Of a stretch of 64,000 bases of DNA, positions 33,230-42,001 are shown in pieces. Source of the DNA: Elusimicrobiota bacterium (GTDB taxonomy: Bacteria; Elusimicrobiota; Elusimicrobia; UBA1565; UBA9628); NCBI GenBank assembly GCA_003151975.1, contig PLZD01000041.1:46011-110010 (forward strand), in the 5' to 3' direction. Under the pieces are notes generated by a model. That model was not told where the DNA came from. It ran no database searches and saw only the letters and a list, made by a program, of their open reading frames with translations. The translations under genes and the position numbers were made by a program. The first letter of the stretch is position 1. Each line of letters starts with the position of its first letter.

Positions 33230-36200
33230 TCAGGCCGCCGCGGCGCGGGAGCGCGACGGCCCGTGGTTTTTCCTGCATAGCGCCGAGAATTCACAGAAGC
33301 GGCAGTAGCCGAAATCCCCGTCGTCGGGCTTGATCGTGAAGCGACCGCCGGCGATGTCTTCCAACTGGCCCGCCACTAGCTCGAAGAACGCTTTGCGCTC
33401 GCTGACCCAAGCGTCTCCATCGAGACGGTGCGCGCGTTCGTTGCCGGAAGTCTCGGGTGAGTCCTCGAGCGCGTAGATCGCGCCCTCGGCGAGCTCGGCC
33501 TTGCCCCCTAACGCGTCGTGCGCGAGCTCCGCGTATAAAGGAAGCTGGTGCAGGCGGCCCTCGGAAATAAACGAGGACAGCTTGCCCTTCTTGCGCCAGC
33601 GCGTTTTGTAGTCGATGACGCGGAAGCGCGCCCCGGTAGCATCGACATCCACGCGGTCGATGACGCCGTGCGTCCGCAGGCCCTCGAGCGCTTTGGGAAC
33701 GCGGCCGGGCCAGTCGCCGCGCAGTTCCCGCTCCTGCCAATGCGGCTTCAAACCCGAATCTTTTTGCTCAGCCAGGTCCCATTCCAAGAACTCGCGCAGA
33801 TGAGCGCTCATCGTGTTCTTGGCCGATTGCCAGAGCACGGGATAGACGCCCATGCGCGTCCAGTCGTACTCCGCGAAGACGCTCTCAATCACCGACGCGA
33901 GCCGCTTATCCCAATTCCCGGGCACGGATTCGGCGTAGAAGCGCTCGAGCGCGGCGTGATAGATCTTGCCGCGCACCCAAGCCGCGAACTCGCCCTTCTC
34001 GGAACCCTTCTCATGCGAACCCAGTCCCAATACGCGCTCGGCGAAATACTGGAACGGGCACTCAGAGAAATCGTCTAAGGCGCTGGGCGACATGCCGCCT
34101 TGCCGCAGGCGCTTCAAGTGATCTTCGGGCGCGCCGACGATGCCGTCGAGCTCGCCCGGCGCGCCGAAGCAGTTGAAGGCGTCGACGCGCGCTCTTTCCT
34201 CGTCGGGCAGGACTCCCGCGAAGGCCGAGCGCAGCGAAAGCTCCTTCGGGGTGAGCAGATTGGCCTCGCAGAGATCGAGCTTCTCGGCGGGCTGGCGCGG
34301 AACGCGGGCGGCGTCGAAGGGCAAACCGGCGGCGCGGCAAAGCTCGCGCAGATAAAGCGACGGGACCTGCGCCTTGCCGGCCTCGTCCGAGCGCGGATAG
34401 ACGCAGACGACGCGCTCGGCGGCTGCGGCGACCGTCAGATAAAAAATTAGGCGCTCCTCTTCGTAGCCGGCCGATTTGCGCGCGATCCAGTAGCCGGCGG
34501 GATGCCTGAGCGCCGCGCGCGCGGGCTCGCGCAGCAGCGGGTCTTCCTGCACGAGACGCGGGAATAGTTTTTCCTTGAGTCCCAGCAGGATCAGGGCTTT
34601 GAAACCCTGCCCGCGCGCGTCCATGGCGTCCATGACGCGCACGCCCCGAGCGTTTGAGCCGGTCTCGAGCGAGGATGCGCGCAGTTTCTGCTCTAGGCAC
34701 TCAAGAAATTCGTCCCAGGTGGGTTTGCCGCCGAGCAAGTCCAACAGCGCAAGGCCGCGCACGGATTCAAGAACGGCGGTCCAGGCTTCAGTCTCACGGT
34801 CTTGCGCGACCCCGGGCAGCGCGAGATGGCGCGTCAACAAAGTCTCCGCGCGGCGAGCGAGGTCGCTCCACGACGCCGCGTCTTCTTTTAATTCGCGCTC
34901 CAGCGAAGAGACTATATCCCAAAGCGCCTTCACGTCGTCCTTCGGGATACGAGCGCCTTCTCGGTCGGGCGCCAACTCGAAGTCGGCGTTTGAGCGTCCC
35001 TCGAGTTTGCCGCGCCACTGCAGCCAGCCCGCGCGTATGCCGAGCGCGCGAATCAGCTGGCGCCAGTGCCGGCGGCGCTCGGAGGCCAGCTCCGGGCGGA
35101 AATAAGGCGAGCAAAATAAATCCTCGATGGTGGACGCGGGAAAATCACGGCGGCGCAAAGTCAGCAGGTTCAAGGCGCATTTGGCCAGCGGATGGCCGAG
35201 CAAGGGCTCGCCGGAGGAGAGGTCGAAGGGGATCGCGTTTTCCGTCAACGCCTCGCTAAGCGCCGCGCGGTACGGCTCGAGCGTGCGCGCGACGATGGCG
35301 ATGTCCTCGTAGCGGAACTTGCCTGAATCGGCAAGTCGCAAAATTTCCTTTGCCGCCGCCCAGGTTTCGTCGCGCGCGCCCGATGCGCTCACCAGCGCGA
35401 GAGCGTCCTTGGGCACGACCGCCGTGCCTGTGGCGAACAATTTTTCCAGAGCGGGCTGAAGAGCCGAGGGCTTGCCCTCGACCTCCTGAGGCGCGTGGCC
35501 CTGAAGCTTCTCGTCGAAGAACGGCTCGGCGAAGCGGAAGGCGGGATGGCCGCGTCTAAAAGGGAAGAACAGTGTCGCGGGGAAATTTAAGGCGACGGCG
35601 TCGAAGAACTCGAGCTGAAGTCCCGTGAGGTCGTAGAAGCCGTAATAAAGTATTTCCTTGAAACCGCCGAGTAGGCGCGAGACCGGGGCGCGCTCGGCCG
35701 CCAAGCGCACCAGGCCCGAGGACGAAAGCACGCCAAGCTCATCGAGCTTCCTTTCATAAGCTTTGGCCAGCGTCAGCAAAGCGCGTAGGCGCTCGCGCTC
35801 GGGTGGGTCCTTGAGCAAAGCGTCGCCGAAGTGCTCTTCCAACGATTCCGCCTCGACGCCCGCGTCGATCAAGTCGCGCAGGCTCGAGCGCAGCGCGCCG
35901 GCCAGAGCGCGCGGGCGGGCTTGGCCGCCGAAGAAATTAGCGATGCTGGGTTTTTCCTCGAGCAGGCGATCAACGAGGCGATCGTGAAAGACCGGGTCGG
36001 AAATTAATTTCTTGTCGGGGAATCCGCCCTCTTCGACGATCGCGGCGGCCAAGGAATGAAAAGTGTGGAACTGCACGCCGAGCAGCGGCAGTTCATGCTC
36101 GACGGCGGCCAAGCGCTCGAGCCGGTCGGCAAGCCGGCGCGAGGGTGCGACCACGGCGATGTTGGTCGGCACGCCGGCGGCGACCAGCTCACGCAGGCGT

Positions 36201-36253
36201 TTGATGAAGGCTGATTCGAGCGCGGAAAACGAGCCGTGGTTTACGGCGAGCAT
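33230..36253 (-). CDS. addB: AddB-like PD-(D/E)XK nuclease / inactive helicase
   Basis: I chose the ATG at 36253 (1007 residues, starting LAVNHGSFSALESAFIKRL). There is no intact Walker A at the N-terminus, as in AddB proteins of this type. The C-terminal nuclease core is GVIDRVDVD...VIDYKTRW. The cysteines SECPFQYFA (near 731) and YCRFCEFSALC (near 981) fit the AddB iron-sulfur staple that holds the nuclease domain. It is the expected partner of the AddA-like protein in break resection and Chi-type recognition. Unusually, the two genes are not adjacent. Confidence 0.85.
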   Translation of the reverse strand: MLAVNHGSFSALESAFIKRLRELVAAGVPTNIAVVAPSRRLADRLERLAAVEHELPLLGVQFHTFHSLAAAIVEEGGFPDKKLISDPVFHDRLVDRLLEEKPSIANFFGGQARPRALAGALRSSLRDLIDAGVEAESLEEHFGDALLKDPPERERLRALLTLAKAYERKLDELGVLSSSGLVRLAAERAPVSRLLGGFKEILYYGFYDLTGLQLEFFDAVALNFPATLFFPFRRGHPAFRFAEPFFDEKLQGHAPQEVEGKPSALQPALEKLFATGTAVVPKDALALVSASGARDETWAAAKEILRLADSGKFRYEDIAIVARTLEPYRAALSEALTENAIPFDLSSGEPLLGHPLAKCALNLLTLRRRDFPASTIEDLFCSPYFRPELASERRRHWRQLIRALGIRAGWLQWRGKLEGRSNADFELAPDREGARIPKDDVKALWDIVSSLERELKEDAASWSDLARRAETLLTRHLALPGVAQDRETEAWTAVLESVRGLALLDLLGGKPTWDEFLECLEQKLRASSLETGSNARGVRVMDAMDARGQGFKALILLGLKEKLFPRLVQEDPLLREPARAALRHPAGYWIARKSAGYEEERLIFYLTVAAAAERVVCVYPRSDEAGKAQVPSLYLRELCRAAGLPFDAARVPRQPAEKLDLCEANLLTPKELSLRSAFAGVLPDEERARVDAFNCFGAPGELDGIVGAPEDHLKRLRQGGMSPSALDDFSECPFQYFAERVLGLGSHEKGSEKGEFAAWVRGKIYHAALERFYAESVPGNWDKRLASVIESVFAEYDWTRMGVYPVLWQSAKNTMSAHLREFLEWDLAEQKDSGLKPHWQERELRGDWPGRVPKALEGLRTHGVIDRVDVDATGARFRVIDYKTRWRKKGKLSSFISEGRLHQLPLYAELAHDALGGKAELAEGAIYALEDSPETSGNERAHRLDGDAWVSERKAFFELVAGQLEDIAGGRFTIKPDDGDFGYCRFCEFSALCRKNHGPSRSRAAAA

Positions 36254-36328
36254 GACCACATGAAAGCAAATTCGAGAGTAGGTCAAAAATGTGACGCCGC
36301 CGTCAACGCTTCGCAATGCCTCAATTGC

Positions 36329-36355
36329 TACAATGTCCCATCTTAAAATAAGGAG
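36329..36355 (+). promoter_or_regulatory. promoter and SD of outer-membrane protein gene
   Basis: Extended -10 TGCTACAAT (box 36329-36334), a leader of about 20 nt with AAGGAG (36350-36355) and a 5-nt spacing to the ATG. A conventional leadered arrangement. Confidence 0.6.
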
Positions 36356-36360
36356 TCAAT

Positions 36361-36927
36361 ATGAGATTTTTCATTCCGCTCGCTGTTCTCTTGCTGTCCG
36401 CCCTGGGAGCATCCGTCGCCCGCGCCGACGATGCAGATTATCCCGCGAAGGGTCTATCTCTCGGAGGCCGCGCCGCGTGGTATCAAGCGGATAACGGCCT
36501 CGGCAACAACCAGTGGTACGGAGGCGCGCAAGCGCGCTTGCATCTGACGAAGACCTGGGCGGTGGAAGGCTCCGGCGATTATCGCCAGCGCCTGGACAAC
36601 GGCTCTCGCATCAGCGTCGTGCCGGTTCAGGCTTCGCTCGAGGTCTACCCGCTTCCCACCCTGTTTCACATCGCCCCATTCGCTCTCGCGGGCGTGGGCT
36701 GGTACTACACACGCGTCAATGCGCCGAATGGCTTCAACTCCACGCAGCATCGCTTCGGACCCCATGTGGGGCTCGGGGCCGAGTTCTTTCTGAACCATAG
36801 ATGGTCCGTCGACGCGACCTATCGGCACGTCTGGATCAGCGACATCAACGAGCCGAACACCTCTACCAATCAGCGGCTTCGGGACTCGGGCCACCAGATG
36901 ACGGCCGGAATCAACTTCCACTTTTAG
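36361..36927 (+). CDS. small outer-membrane beta-barrel protein
   Basis: A 188-residue protein with a signal peptide (FFIPLAVLLLSALGASVARA). The rest alternates strands and turns (LSLGGRAAWYQ, VPVQASLEVYPL, FALAGVGWYYTRV, VGLGAEFFLNHRWSVDATYRHVW) and ends with aromatic HF, as in eight-stranded OmpW/OmpX-type barrels. No specific ligand is indicated. It has its own promoter and SD, so it is probably monocistronic. Confidence 0.8.
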   Translation: MRFFIPLAVLLLSALGASVARADDADYPAKGLSLGGRAAWYQADNGLGNNQWYGGAQARLHLTKTWAVEGSGDYRQRLDNGSRISVVPVQASLEVYPLPTLFHIAPFALAGVGWYYTRVNAPNGFNSTQHRFGPHVGLGAEFFLNHRWSVDATYRHVWISDINEPNTSTNQRLRDSGHQMTAGINFHF

Positions 36928-36997
36928 GGAACGCCGCGCTCATGTTCGGGCGCGTCTAGGGCGCCCCGGAAATTGTTCTACCTCCGTCGGAATTTAA

Positions 36998-37003
36998 TAG
37001 AAT
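36998..37003 (+). promoter_or_regulatory. -10 box of hisS
   Basis: TAGAAT followed by 7 nt and the ATG at 37011. Confidence 0.5.
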
Positions 37004-37010
37004 TCCCGGG

Positions 37011-38297
37011 ATGAACAACATCCCCACGACCCCACCCTCGGGCTTCCGCGATTTCACGCCTGCGGACTGCGTCCTGCGCGCCGAGGCCATCGAAACGATC
37101 TCGCGCGTGTATCGCTCGTTCGGCTTCTCACAGATCGCGACCTCCGCAGTCGAGGACTTGGCCGTGCTGCTCGGCAAGGGCGGCGGAGAAAACGAAAAGC
37201 TGATTTTCAAAATACTCAAACGCGGGGACAAGCTCGAGGAAGCCAAGGCCGGCGGCGAGCTGGCCGACATGGGCTTGCGCTTCGACCTCACGCTCCCTTT
37301 GGCGCGCTACTATTCGAAATACGGCAGCACTCTCCCCCATCCCTTCAAAGCCTTCAACATCGGCCCGGTCTGGCGCGCCGAGCGCGCGCAGAAAGGCCGC
37401 TACCGCGAGTTCTACCAGTGCGACGCCGACATCGTCGGCGCGGACTCTTGGACCGCGGAGGTCGACGTCATCTCCGCGATCCTCTCGGCCTTCAAGGAAC
37501 TCGGCGTCAACGGCGTCGAAGTCGTGCTCAACGACCGCTCTTTCGTCTACGACGCGCTCGCGGCCGCCGCGGTCCCGGACGATAAGCGCATCGCGGCCTG
37601 CGTCATCATCGACAAGCAGGACAAAATGCCGCGCGAGAAGATGCTCGCCGAGCTTGAAGATCTGATCGGCAAGGAATCCACGGAGAAACTCTCGCAGACC
37701 CTGCTGACCACGACGCCCAACCGCGATTCCGCCGTCGGAAAGGAGCAGTTCGCGCGCCTCGACGCGATCTCCGCCGCGACCGGCGGCAAGGCGCGCATCG
37801 ATCCGTCGCTGATGCGCGGCTTCGACTATTACACGAGCACCGTCTTCGAGTTCCGCCATCCGAAGTTTTCCGGCTCCATCGGCGGCGGCGGCCGCTACGA
37901 CAAGCTGACCGAGAAATTCGGCGGCCAACCCGTGCCGGCGTGCGGCGGCTCGATCGGCTTTGAGCGCCTGCTCTTGATCCTGCAGGAGGAGGGCCTTGCC
38001 GCGGCGAAATTCGGCAAGCGCATTTGCGTGACGGTGTTCGACGAGACCTTGCGCGCTCGGACCCTGGCGCTCGCCGCGCGCCTGCGCGGGCTTGGGATTG
38101 CCGGGCTGCTCGTCGACGTCTATCCCGGCGCGGGCAAGCTCAAAGCGCAGTTCAAGTACGCCGACACCACCGGCGCCGATTTCGCGCTTGTCATGGGTCC
38201 CGACGAGGCCGCGGCCAACAAGGTCAACCGCAAAATCCTGAAAACCGGCGAGGAAGCCGCGATGACCTTCGAGCAGCTCGAGAAGAGCCTGTCATGA
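37011..38297 (+). CDS. hisS: histidyl-tRNA synthetase
   Basis: A 428-residue class II aminoacyl-tRNA synthetase of normal length. The start is PPSGFRDFTPAD, motif 2 is WRAERAQKGRYREFYQCD, the histidine-A motif is FDYYTSTVFEF, and motif 3 is SIGGGGRYDKL. The C-terminal anticodon-binding domain begins near 335 (KRICVTVFDE). It charges tRNA-His in the cytoplasm. The -10 box is 7 nt upstream, so this essential gene is probably leaderless. It overlaps the dienelactone hydrolase gene by 4 nt. Confidence 0.96.
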   Translation: MNNIPTTPPSGFRDFTPADCVLRAEAIETISRVYRSFGFSQIATSAVEDLAVLLGKGGGENEKLIFKILKRGDKLEEAKAGGELADMGLRFDLTLPLARYYSKYGSTLPHPFKAFNIGPVWRAERAQKGRYREFYQCDADIVGADSWTAEVDVISAILSAFKELGVNGVEVVLNDRSFVYDALAAAAVPDDKRIAACVIIDKQDKMPREKMLAELEDLIGKESTEKLSQTLLTTTPNRDSAVGKEQFARLDAISAATGGKARIDPSLMRGFDYYTSTVFEFRHPKFSGSIGGGGRYDKLTEKFGGQPVPACGGSIGFERLLLILQEEGLAAAKFGKRICVTVFDETLRARTLALAARLRGLGIAGLLVDVYPGAGKLKAQFKYADTTGADFALVMGPDEAAANKVNRKILKTGEEAAMTFEQLEKSLS

Positions 38298-39073
38298 AAT
38301 TGATCCTGCCATTGCTGCTCATGACCTGGACCGCCGGCGCGCAAGACTGGGCCAAGCAGAAGCTGGAGAAATCGCCGCGCCACGGTGAATGGGTCAAGAT
38401 CAAAAGCAACGGCCGCGACCTCGAGACCTTCGTCGTCTACCCCGAGATCAAGGGAAAGGCGCCCGTCGTTCTCGTGATCCACGAAATCTTCGGCCTGACC
38501 GATTGGGCGCGCGAGACCGCCGACCGCTTGGCGGCCGAGGGCTACATCGCCGTCGCCCCCGACCTGCTTTCGGGCAAGGGGCCCGGCGGCGGCCGCACGA
38601 GCGCGTTTGCCTCCGTCGACGACGCGCGCGAGGCCGTCTCGAAGCTCGACGAAGGCGCCGTGATCCATGACCTCGACGCGGCCGCGGACTACGCGAAAAA
38701 GATCGCGGCCGGAAACGGCAAGCTTGTCGTCGCGGGCTTCTGCTGGGGCGGCGGCCAGTCGTTTCGCTTCGCGACGCACAGGTCCGACTTGAAGGCGGCT
38801 TTCGTGTTCTACGGGCCTCCGCCGCAGGACCCGACGGCCGCCAAGGCGCCCGTCTACGGCTTTTACGGCGGCAACGACGCGCGCATCGGCGCCACGGTTC
38901 CCGGTACGCAGAAGGCGATGAAGGACGCCAAGAAAAAATACGAAGCCGTGACTTACGATGGCGCCGGCCACGGCTTCATGCGCTCCGGCGAGGACCCCGA
39001 GGGCAAAGACGGCGACAGAACCGCGCGCGAGCGGGCGTGGACGCGCTGGCTCACCCTCCTCAAGAAGCTCTAA
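38294..39073 (+). CDS. exported dienelactone hydrolase family protein
   Basis: A 259-residue protein with a signal peptide (KLILPLLLMTWTAGAQ). It has an alpha/beta-hydrolase fold with the DLH triad: nucleophile Cys in GFCWGGGQ, Asp in GGNDARIG, His in GAGHGFM. The conserved VIHEIFGLTDWARE loop supplies the activating Glu. Family members hydrolyse dienelactones or other small esters; the export signal suggests an extracytoplasmic substrate. It is translationally coupled to hisS, an unexpected operon partner. Confidence 0.88.
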   Translation: MKLILPLLLMTWTAGAQDWAKQKLEKSPRHGEWVKIKSNGRDLETFVVYPEIKGKAPVVLVIHEIFGLTDWARETADRLAAEGYIAVAPDLLSGKGPGGGRTSAFASVDDAREAVSKLDEGAVIHDLDAAADYAKKIAAGNGKLVVAGFCWGGGQSFRFATHRSDLKAAFVFYGPPPQDPTAAKAPVYGFYGGNDARIGATVPGTQKAMKDAKKKYEAVTYDGAGHGFMRSGEDPEGKDGDRTARERAWTRWLTLLKKL

Positions 39074-39119
39074 GCAACCCGGGCCTTGATTTTTTTTGGT
39101 TAGGGGCTACACTTAGCCC

Positions 39120-39905
39120 ATGCGGACCTTAAGTCTCTTTCTGTTGGGCCTTCTGCTGACGCCCCGGCCCTTGAATGCGCTCGAGCGGCCGCCGGACACG
39201 CCAACGGCGGACCCCAGCGGCTACTACAGGAGCAACCGCGGCAGCGCCATGGGCGGCGACGACTCCGATTCCCACAAGTCCTCGCGGCAAGTCGATGTCG
39301 AGCCCGAAAGGACGGGTCCGGTGACGCTCGACGACGCGCGCGGGAGCTTCCAGACCTTGGTCGAGGCGTGGCTGCACACCAACAAAAGCGCCGACGGCAG
39401 CATCCGCCTCAAGGATCCAGAGACGGGAAAAGCCCTCGGCTTGCGCTATATCAGAGTTGACCAGACGACCTTGCGCGAGCTCGAAAAGGGACGCTTCACC
39501 GGCGACGTCTTCATGCGCGCGGGCAACGGCGCCAAGGTCGTCGCGCGCGCCACCGAGGACCTCAGCGGCAACGAGTGGATGATCACGCGCTTCGAGCTGC
39601 CTAGCCGCAAGCAGCGCGAGGCGCCCAAGGACATCAGCCGCCTGTTCGGCCAGGCCGTCATGAATTACGTGCGCAACGAGGCGGCCCACAACGGCGCATT
39701 CTTCTTCGACCAGGGGGAAGGCAAGAAAAAGCGCCGGCTCAAGCTCAAGATGCTCACGGCTTCCGATCTCAAGAAAGAAGACGCCACCCACTATCACTCG
39801 CCGGTCTACTTCACCGACATGGACGATCAGAGCTCGTTTACCGTCGAGTTCTTCGTCGCCTTCAGCGGCGACGCGGGCGCGGTCTACAAGACGGAAGCGC
39901 CGTAA
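39120..39905 (+). CDS. exported protein of unknown function
   Basis: A 261-residue protein with a signal peptide (LSLFLLGLLLTPRPLNA). A low-complexity stretch (about 20-60) precedes a compact alpha/beta region with GRFTGDVFMRAGNGAKVVAR and SGNEWMITRFELPSRK, and the end is SSFTVEFFVAFSGDAG. No family is recognised. A TACACT box (39108-39113) ends 6 nt before the ATG. The 3' end overlaps the convergent gene by 22 bp. Confidence 0.68.
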   Translation: MRTLSLFLLGLLLTPRPLNALERPPDTPTADPSGYYRSNRGSAMGGDDSDSHKSSRQVDVEPERTGPVTLDDARGSFQTLVEAWLHTNKSADGSIRLKDPETGKALGLRYIRVDQTTLRELEKGRFTGDVFMRAGNGAKVVARATEDLSGNEWMITRFELPSRKQREAPKDISRLFGQAVMNYVRNEAAHNGAFFFDQGEGKKKRRLKLKMLTASDLKKEDATHYHSPVYFTDMDDQSSFTVEFFVAFSGDAGAVYKTEAP

Positions 39906-41098
39906 AGGGCCGCCTCGAACTTCGGGATCAGCTCGCGCCAGCGGCTTTGCTCCGGATAGCGCACTGACTGCACGCGCAGCCAGCGCATGACCCCATCCTT
40001 CGAGGCTTGCGTCATCAAGGACAGCGGCACGGGCTCCTTGGCGGCCGCGTAGCTTTGGTGGTTGGGCGGAATGCCGCGGTCGATCATCGCGGCCGCGGCG
40101 CGATAGGGCTCGGAGGTCACCAATTCCGCGATGTCCTCGTTCTTGAACTGCAGCATGACCGTAGGATTGTCGGGCTTGCCGAGATTGTACTGGCGCGAGC
40201 CCGCGTAGCCCACCGAGTCGCGCGCGAGCATCGAGAATTGCGAGACGTCCTTGGCCATGAGGCCGCCTGCCTCGACGATCCGGATCAGGTCGAACATCGT
40301 CGTGCCGTGATAGTAGTATGCGCCGTTGACGAGCTTGAACGAGTACGGGACGTTTTCCGGCGCGTTGGCGCCGCGCACCAAGTCCCACGCCCGTGAAAAG
40401 CCTCGCTTGACCGAGGCCCAAGCGCCGGGCTCGGGAGCCTTGCGCGGCGTGAGACTGCGGCCGTTTTTGAAGTCCGCGCGCACGAGATCGGATATTTTTT
40501 CGAGCGCGGCGACATGGCGCTCGCCGAAGGCAGCGGGCAAGGGACCGGACGGCGACGGCGCGTCGGTGAAAAATGACAGCGTCATATGGCTCGGGCGGCC
40601 TTCCCCGGCATGCACGACGTGGTAATCCTTCCGGGTGACGGCCAACAGATGCGGATGGCCGGCCTCGACGCTTTCTGGCGCCGCTTCAACGAGCGTCATC
40701 GCGGCGCCGTCCACGTTGAAGGCCGCGGAGAGCTCGACGGCACGCATCTCGACGCGCTTCAGAGAAGCGGCCGATATTTTTTCACCCGCCTCCGTGATCT
40801 TCAGCGCTCCGCCGTCGGCTTCAAGCTTGACGAAGCGTCCCGACTCGATGTCGCGGCTGATCCTTGGAACGGTCAGATCGGACTGAAACGCGGGCGCGTA
40901 GGAGCCGGGAGTGCCGAGCGTCGGCAGCGAGAGTTCGGGCAACGACACGGACGGCGCTTGAAAATTGATCGAAGCGGAAGGGCCGACCGGGATCGCCGTC
41001 TGAGGCAGGCTCAGCGGAACCTCGACGTCGCGCGTGCCGGCCGACCGGGCGTGGGCGGCGAGGAAGACGAAGCACGCGGCAAGACGCAGCTTTCCCAT
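39884..41098 (-). CDS. exported protein with ADP-ribosyltransferase-like C-terminal segment (tentative)
   Basis: A 404-residue protein. The start is the ATG at 41098, with a signal peptide (LRLAACFVFLAAHARSA) and a TATATA word 6 nt upstream. A Pro/Ser-rich linker (about 20-65) follows. Near residue 270, YYYHGTTMFDLIRIVEAGG and then SQFSMLARDSVGYA resemble the HGT...LxxIL..G entry of ADP-ribosyltransferase/PARP-fold domains, and NPTVMLQFKNEDI could be the next strand. The catalytic assignment is a guess from pattern only. If right, it is a secreted or periplasmic modifier of proteins or other molecules. Confidence 0.55.
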   Translation of the reverse strand: MGKLRLAACFVFLAAHARSAGTRDVEVPLSLPQTAIPVGPSASINFQAPSVSLPELSLPTLGTPGSYAPAFQSDLTVPRISRDIESGRFVKLEADGGALKITEAGEKISAASLKRVEMRAVELSAAFNVDGAAMTLVEAAPESVEAGHPHLLAVTRKDYHVVHAGEGRPSHMTLSFFTDAPSPSGPLPAAFGERHVAALEKISDLVRADFKNGRSLTPRKAPEPGAWASVKRGFSRAWDLVRGANAPENVPYSFKLVNGAYYYHGTTMFDLIRIVEAGGLMAKDVSQFSMLARDSVGYAGSRQYNLGKPDNPTVMLQFKNEDIAELVTSEPYRAAAAMIDRGIPPNHQSYAAAKEPVPLSLMTQASKDGVMRWLRVQSVRYPEQSRWRELIPKFEAALYGASVL

Positions 41099-41233
41099 GG
41101 CTCTTATATAAGGATAAGCCGCCGGGCTCCCCGGCACGAGGGCCAAGAGTCCCGAATTTCGCGGGCCGATTGCCGTCCGCGGCAGGACCGAAGGTCCGGG
41201 GCGCGGCGCGTCAACTCTTGATAGGATTTGGTC

Positions 41234-41959
41234 ATGAGATACCTCATCACCCTCGCCGTCCTTTTTCTCGCTTCCCAATCTCGCGCCGCCAGCGTCGTTT
41301 ACGACCACCCCGCGCTCAAAGTCAAGCTCACCATCCACACGATGGCCGGCGCCAAGCGCCCCGACGCGGTGAGCTACGAAGGCCCCAAGGGCTTCTATCT
41401 CATCAAGAACGGCGATCTTTCCTCTTTGAGCCGCTACGACGGCTGGACGCAGTGGCGCTACCAGGAGTACGCGCTGACCGAAAAAGGATTCTCGACGAAC
41501 GAAGTCAGCTACATGACGCCCGTCGTCTCCCCCTACGGCGACGCCGCCGCGGTCAAGATGATCGAGGTCGCGCTTTCGGCTTTGCAGGGCAAGGGCAAGC
41601 AAGAGGCGCCCGACGAATTCGCGGTCCGCGTGGCCGATCTGCGCCGCAAGTCCGCGCACGCGCGCGGCACCTACGCGTCGCTGTCGACGATCACGAATTC
41701 GTACGGCGGCATGGTCAAGGACCCCGCCGTCGTGGCCGCGCAAGACGCGACGATCGCATCCGGGGAGAGGATCGTGGCCGAGAGCGCCGCCTTGCGCGTG
41801 ACCGGCGAGGCCGACGCGGCCCGCGCGGCGGCCACCGCGTCCAACCCCAACCCGAAGGCCGAGTTCTACTGGCAGCAGAGCCTCAAGCTTGACGCCGCCG
41901 AGAGCGCCATCGGCTCCGCGCAGTACGCGCTCGACCAGCAGCCTATTCCAGCCTACTAG
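41234..41959 (+). CDS. exported protein of unknown function
   Basis: A 241-residue protein starting at the ATG 41234, which is 6 nt after TAGGAT (41222-41227); an in-frame TTG at 41228 is less likely. Signal peptide LITLAVLFLASQSRA. The mature part has a beta-like N-terminal region (KVKLTIHTMAGAKRP, KGFYLIKNGDLSS) and an Ala-rich helical C-terminal half. No family is recognised. It is followed by a perfect hairpin. Confidence 0.65.
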   Translation: MRYLITLAVLFLASQSRAASVVYDHPALKVKLTIHTMAGAKRPDAVSYEGPKGFYLIKNGDLSSLSRYDGWTQWRYQEYALTEKGFSTNEVSYMTPVVSPYGDAAAVKMIEVALSALQGKGKQEAPDEFAVRVADLRRKSAHARGTYASLSTITNSYGGMVKDPAVVAAQDATIASGERIVAESAALRVTGEADAARAAATASNPNPKAEFYWQQSLKLDAAESAIGSAQYALDQQPIPAY

Positions 41960-41968
41960 GTGGGTGTT

Positions 41969-41993
41969 AGGTGGTCGCATTCTGCGACCACCT
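41969..41993. terminator. bidirectional hairpin between convergent genes
   Basis: AGGTGGTCGCA, loop TTC, TGCGACCACCT: 11 perfect base pairs, between the stops of the genes at 41234 and 42002. There is no U tract on either side, so it may act as an RNA-end stabiliser or a weak bidirectional terminator. Confidence 0.5.
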
Positions 41994-42001
41994 CGTGAAA
42001 C

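Noticed and set aside
39061..39110. Rho-independent terminator after the dienelactone hydrolase gene
   Set aside because: There is a T run (TTTTTTTT) but no stable hairpin immediately before it.
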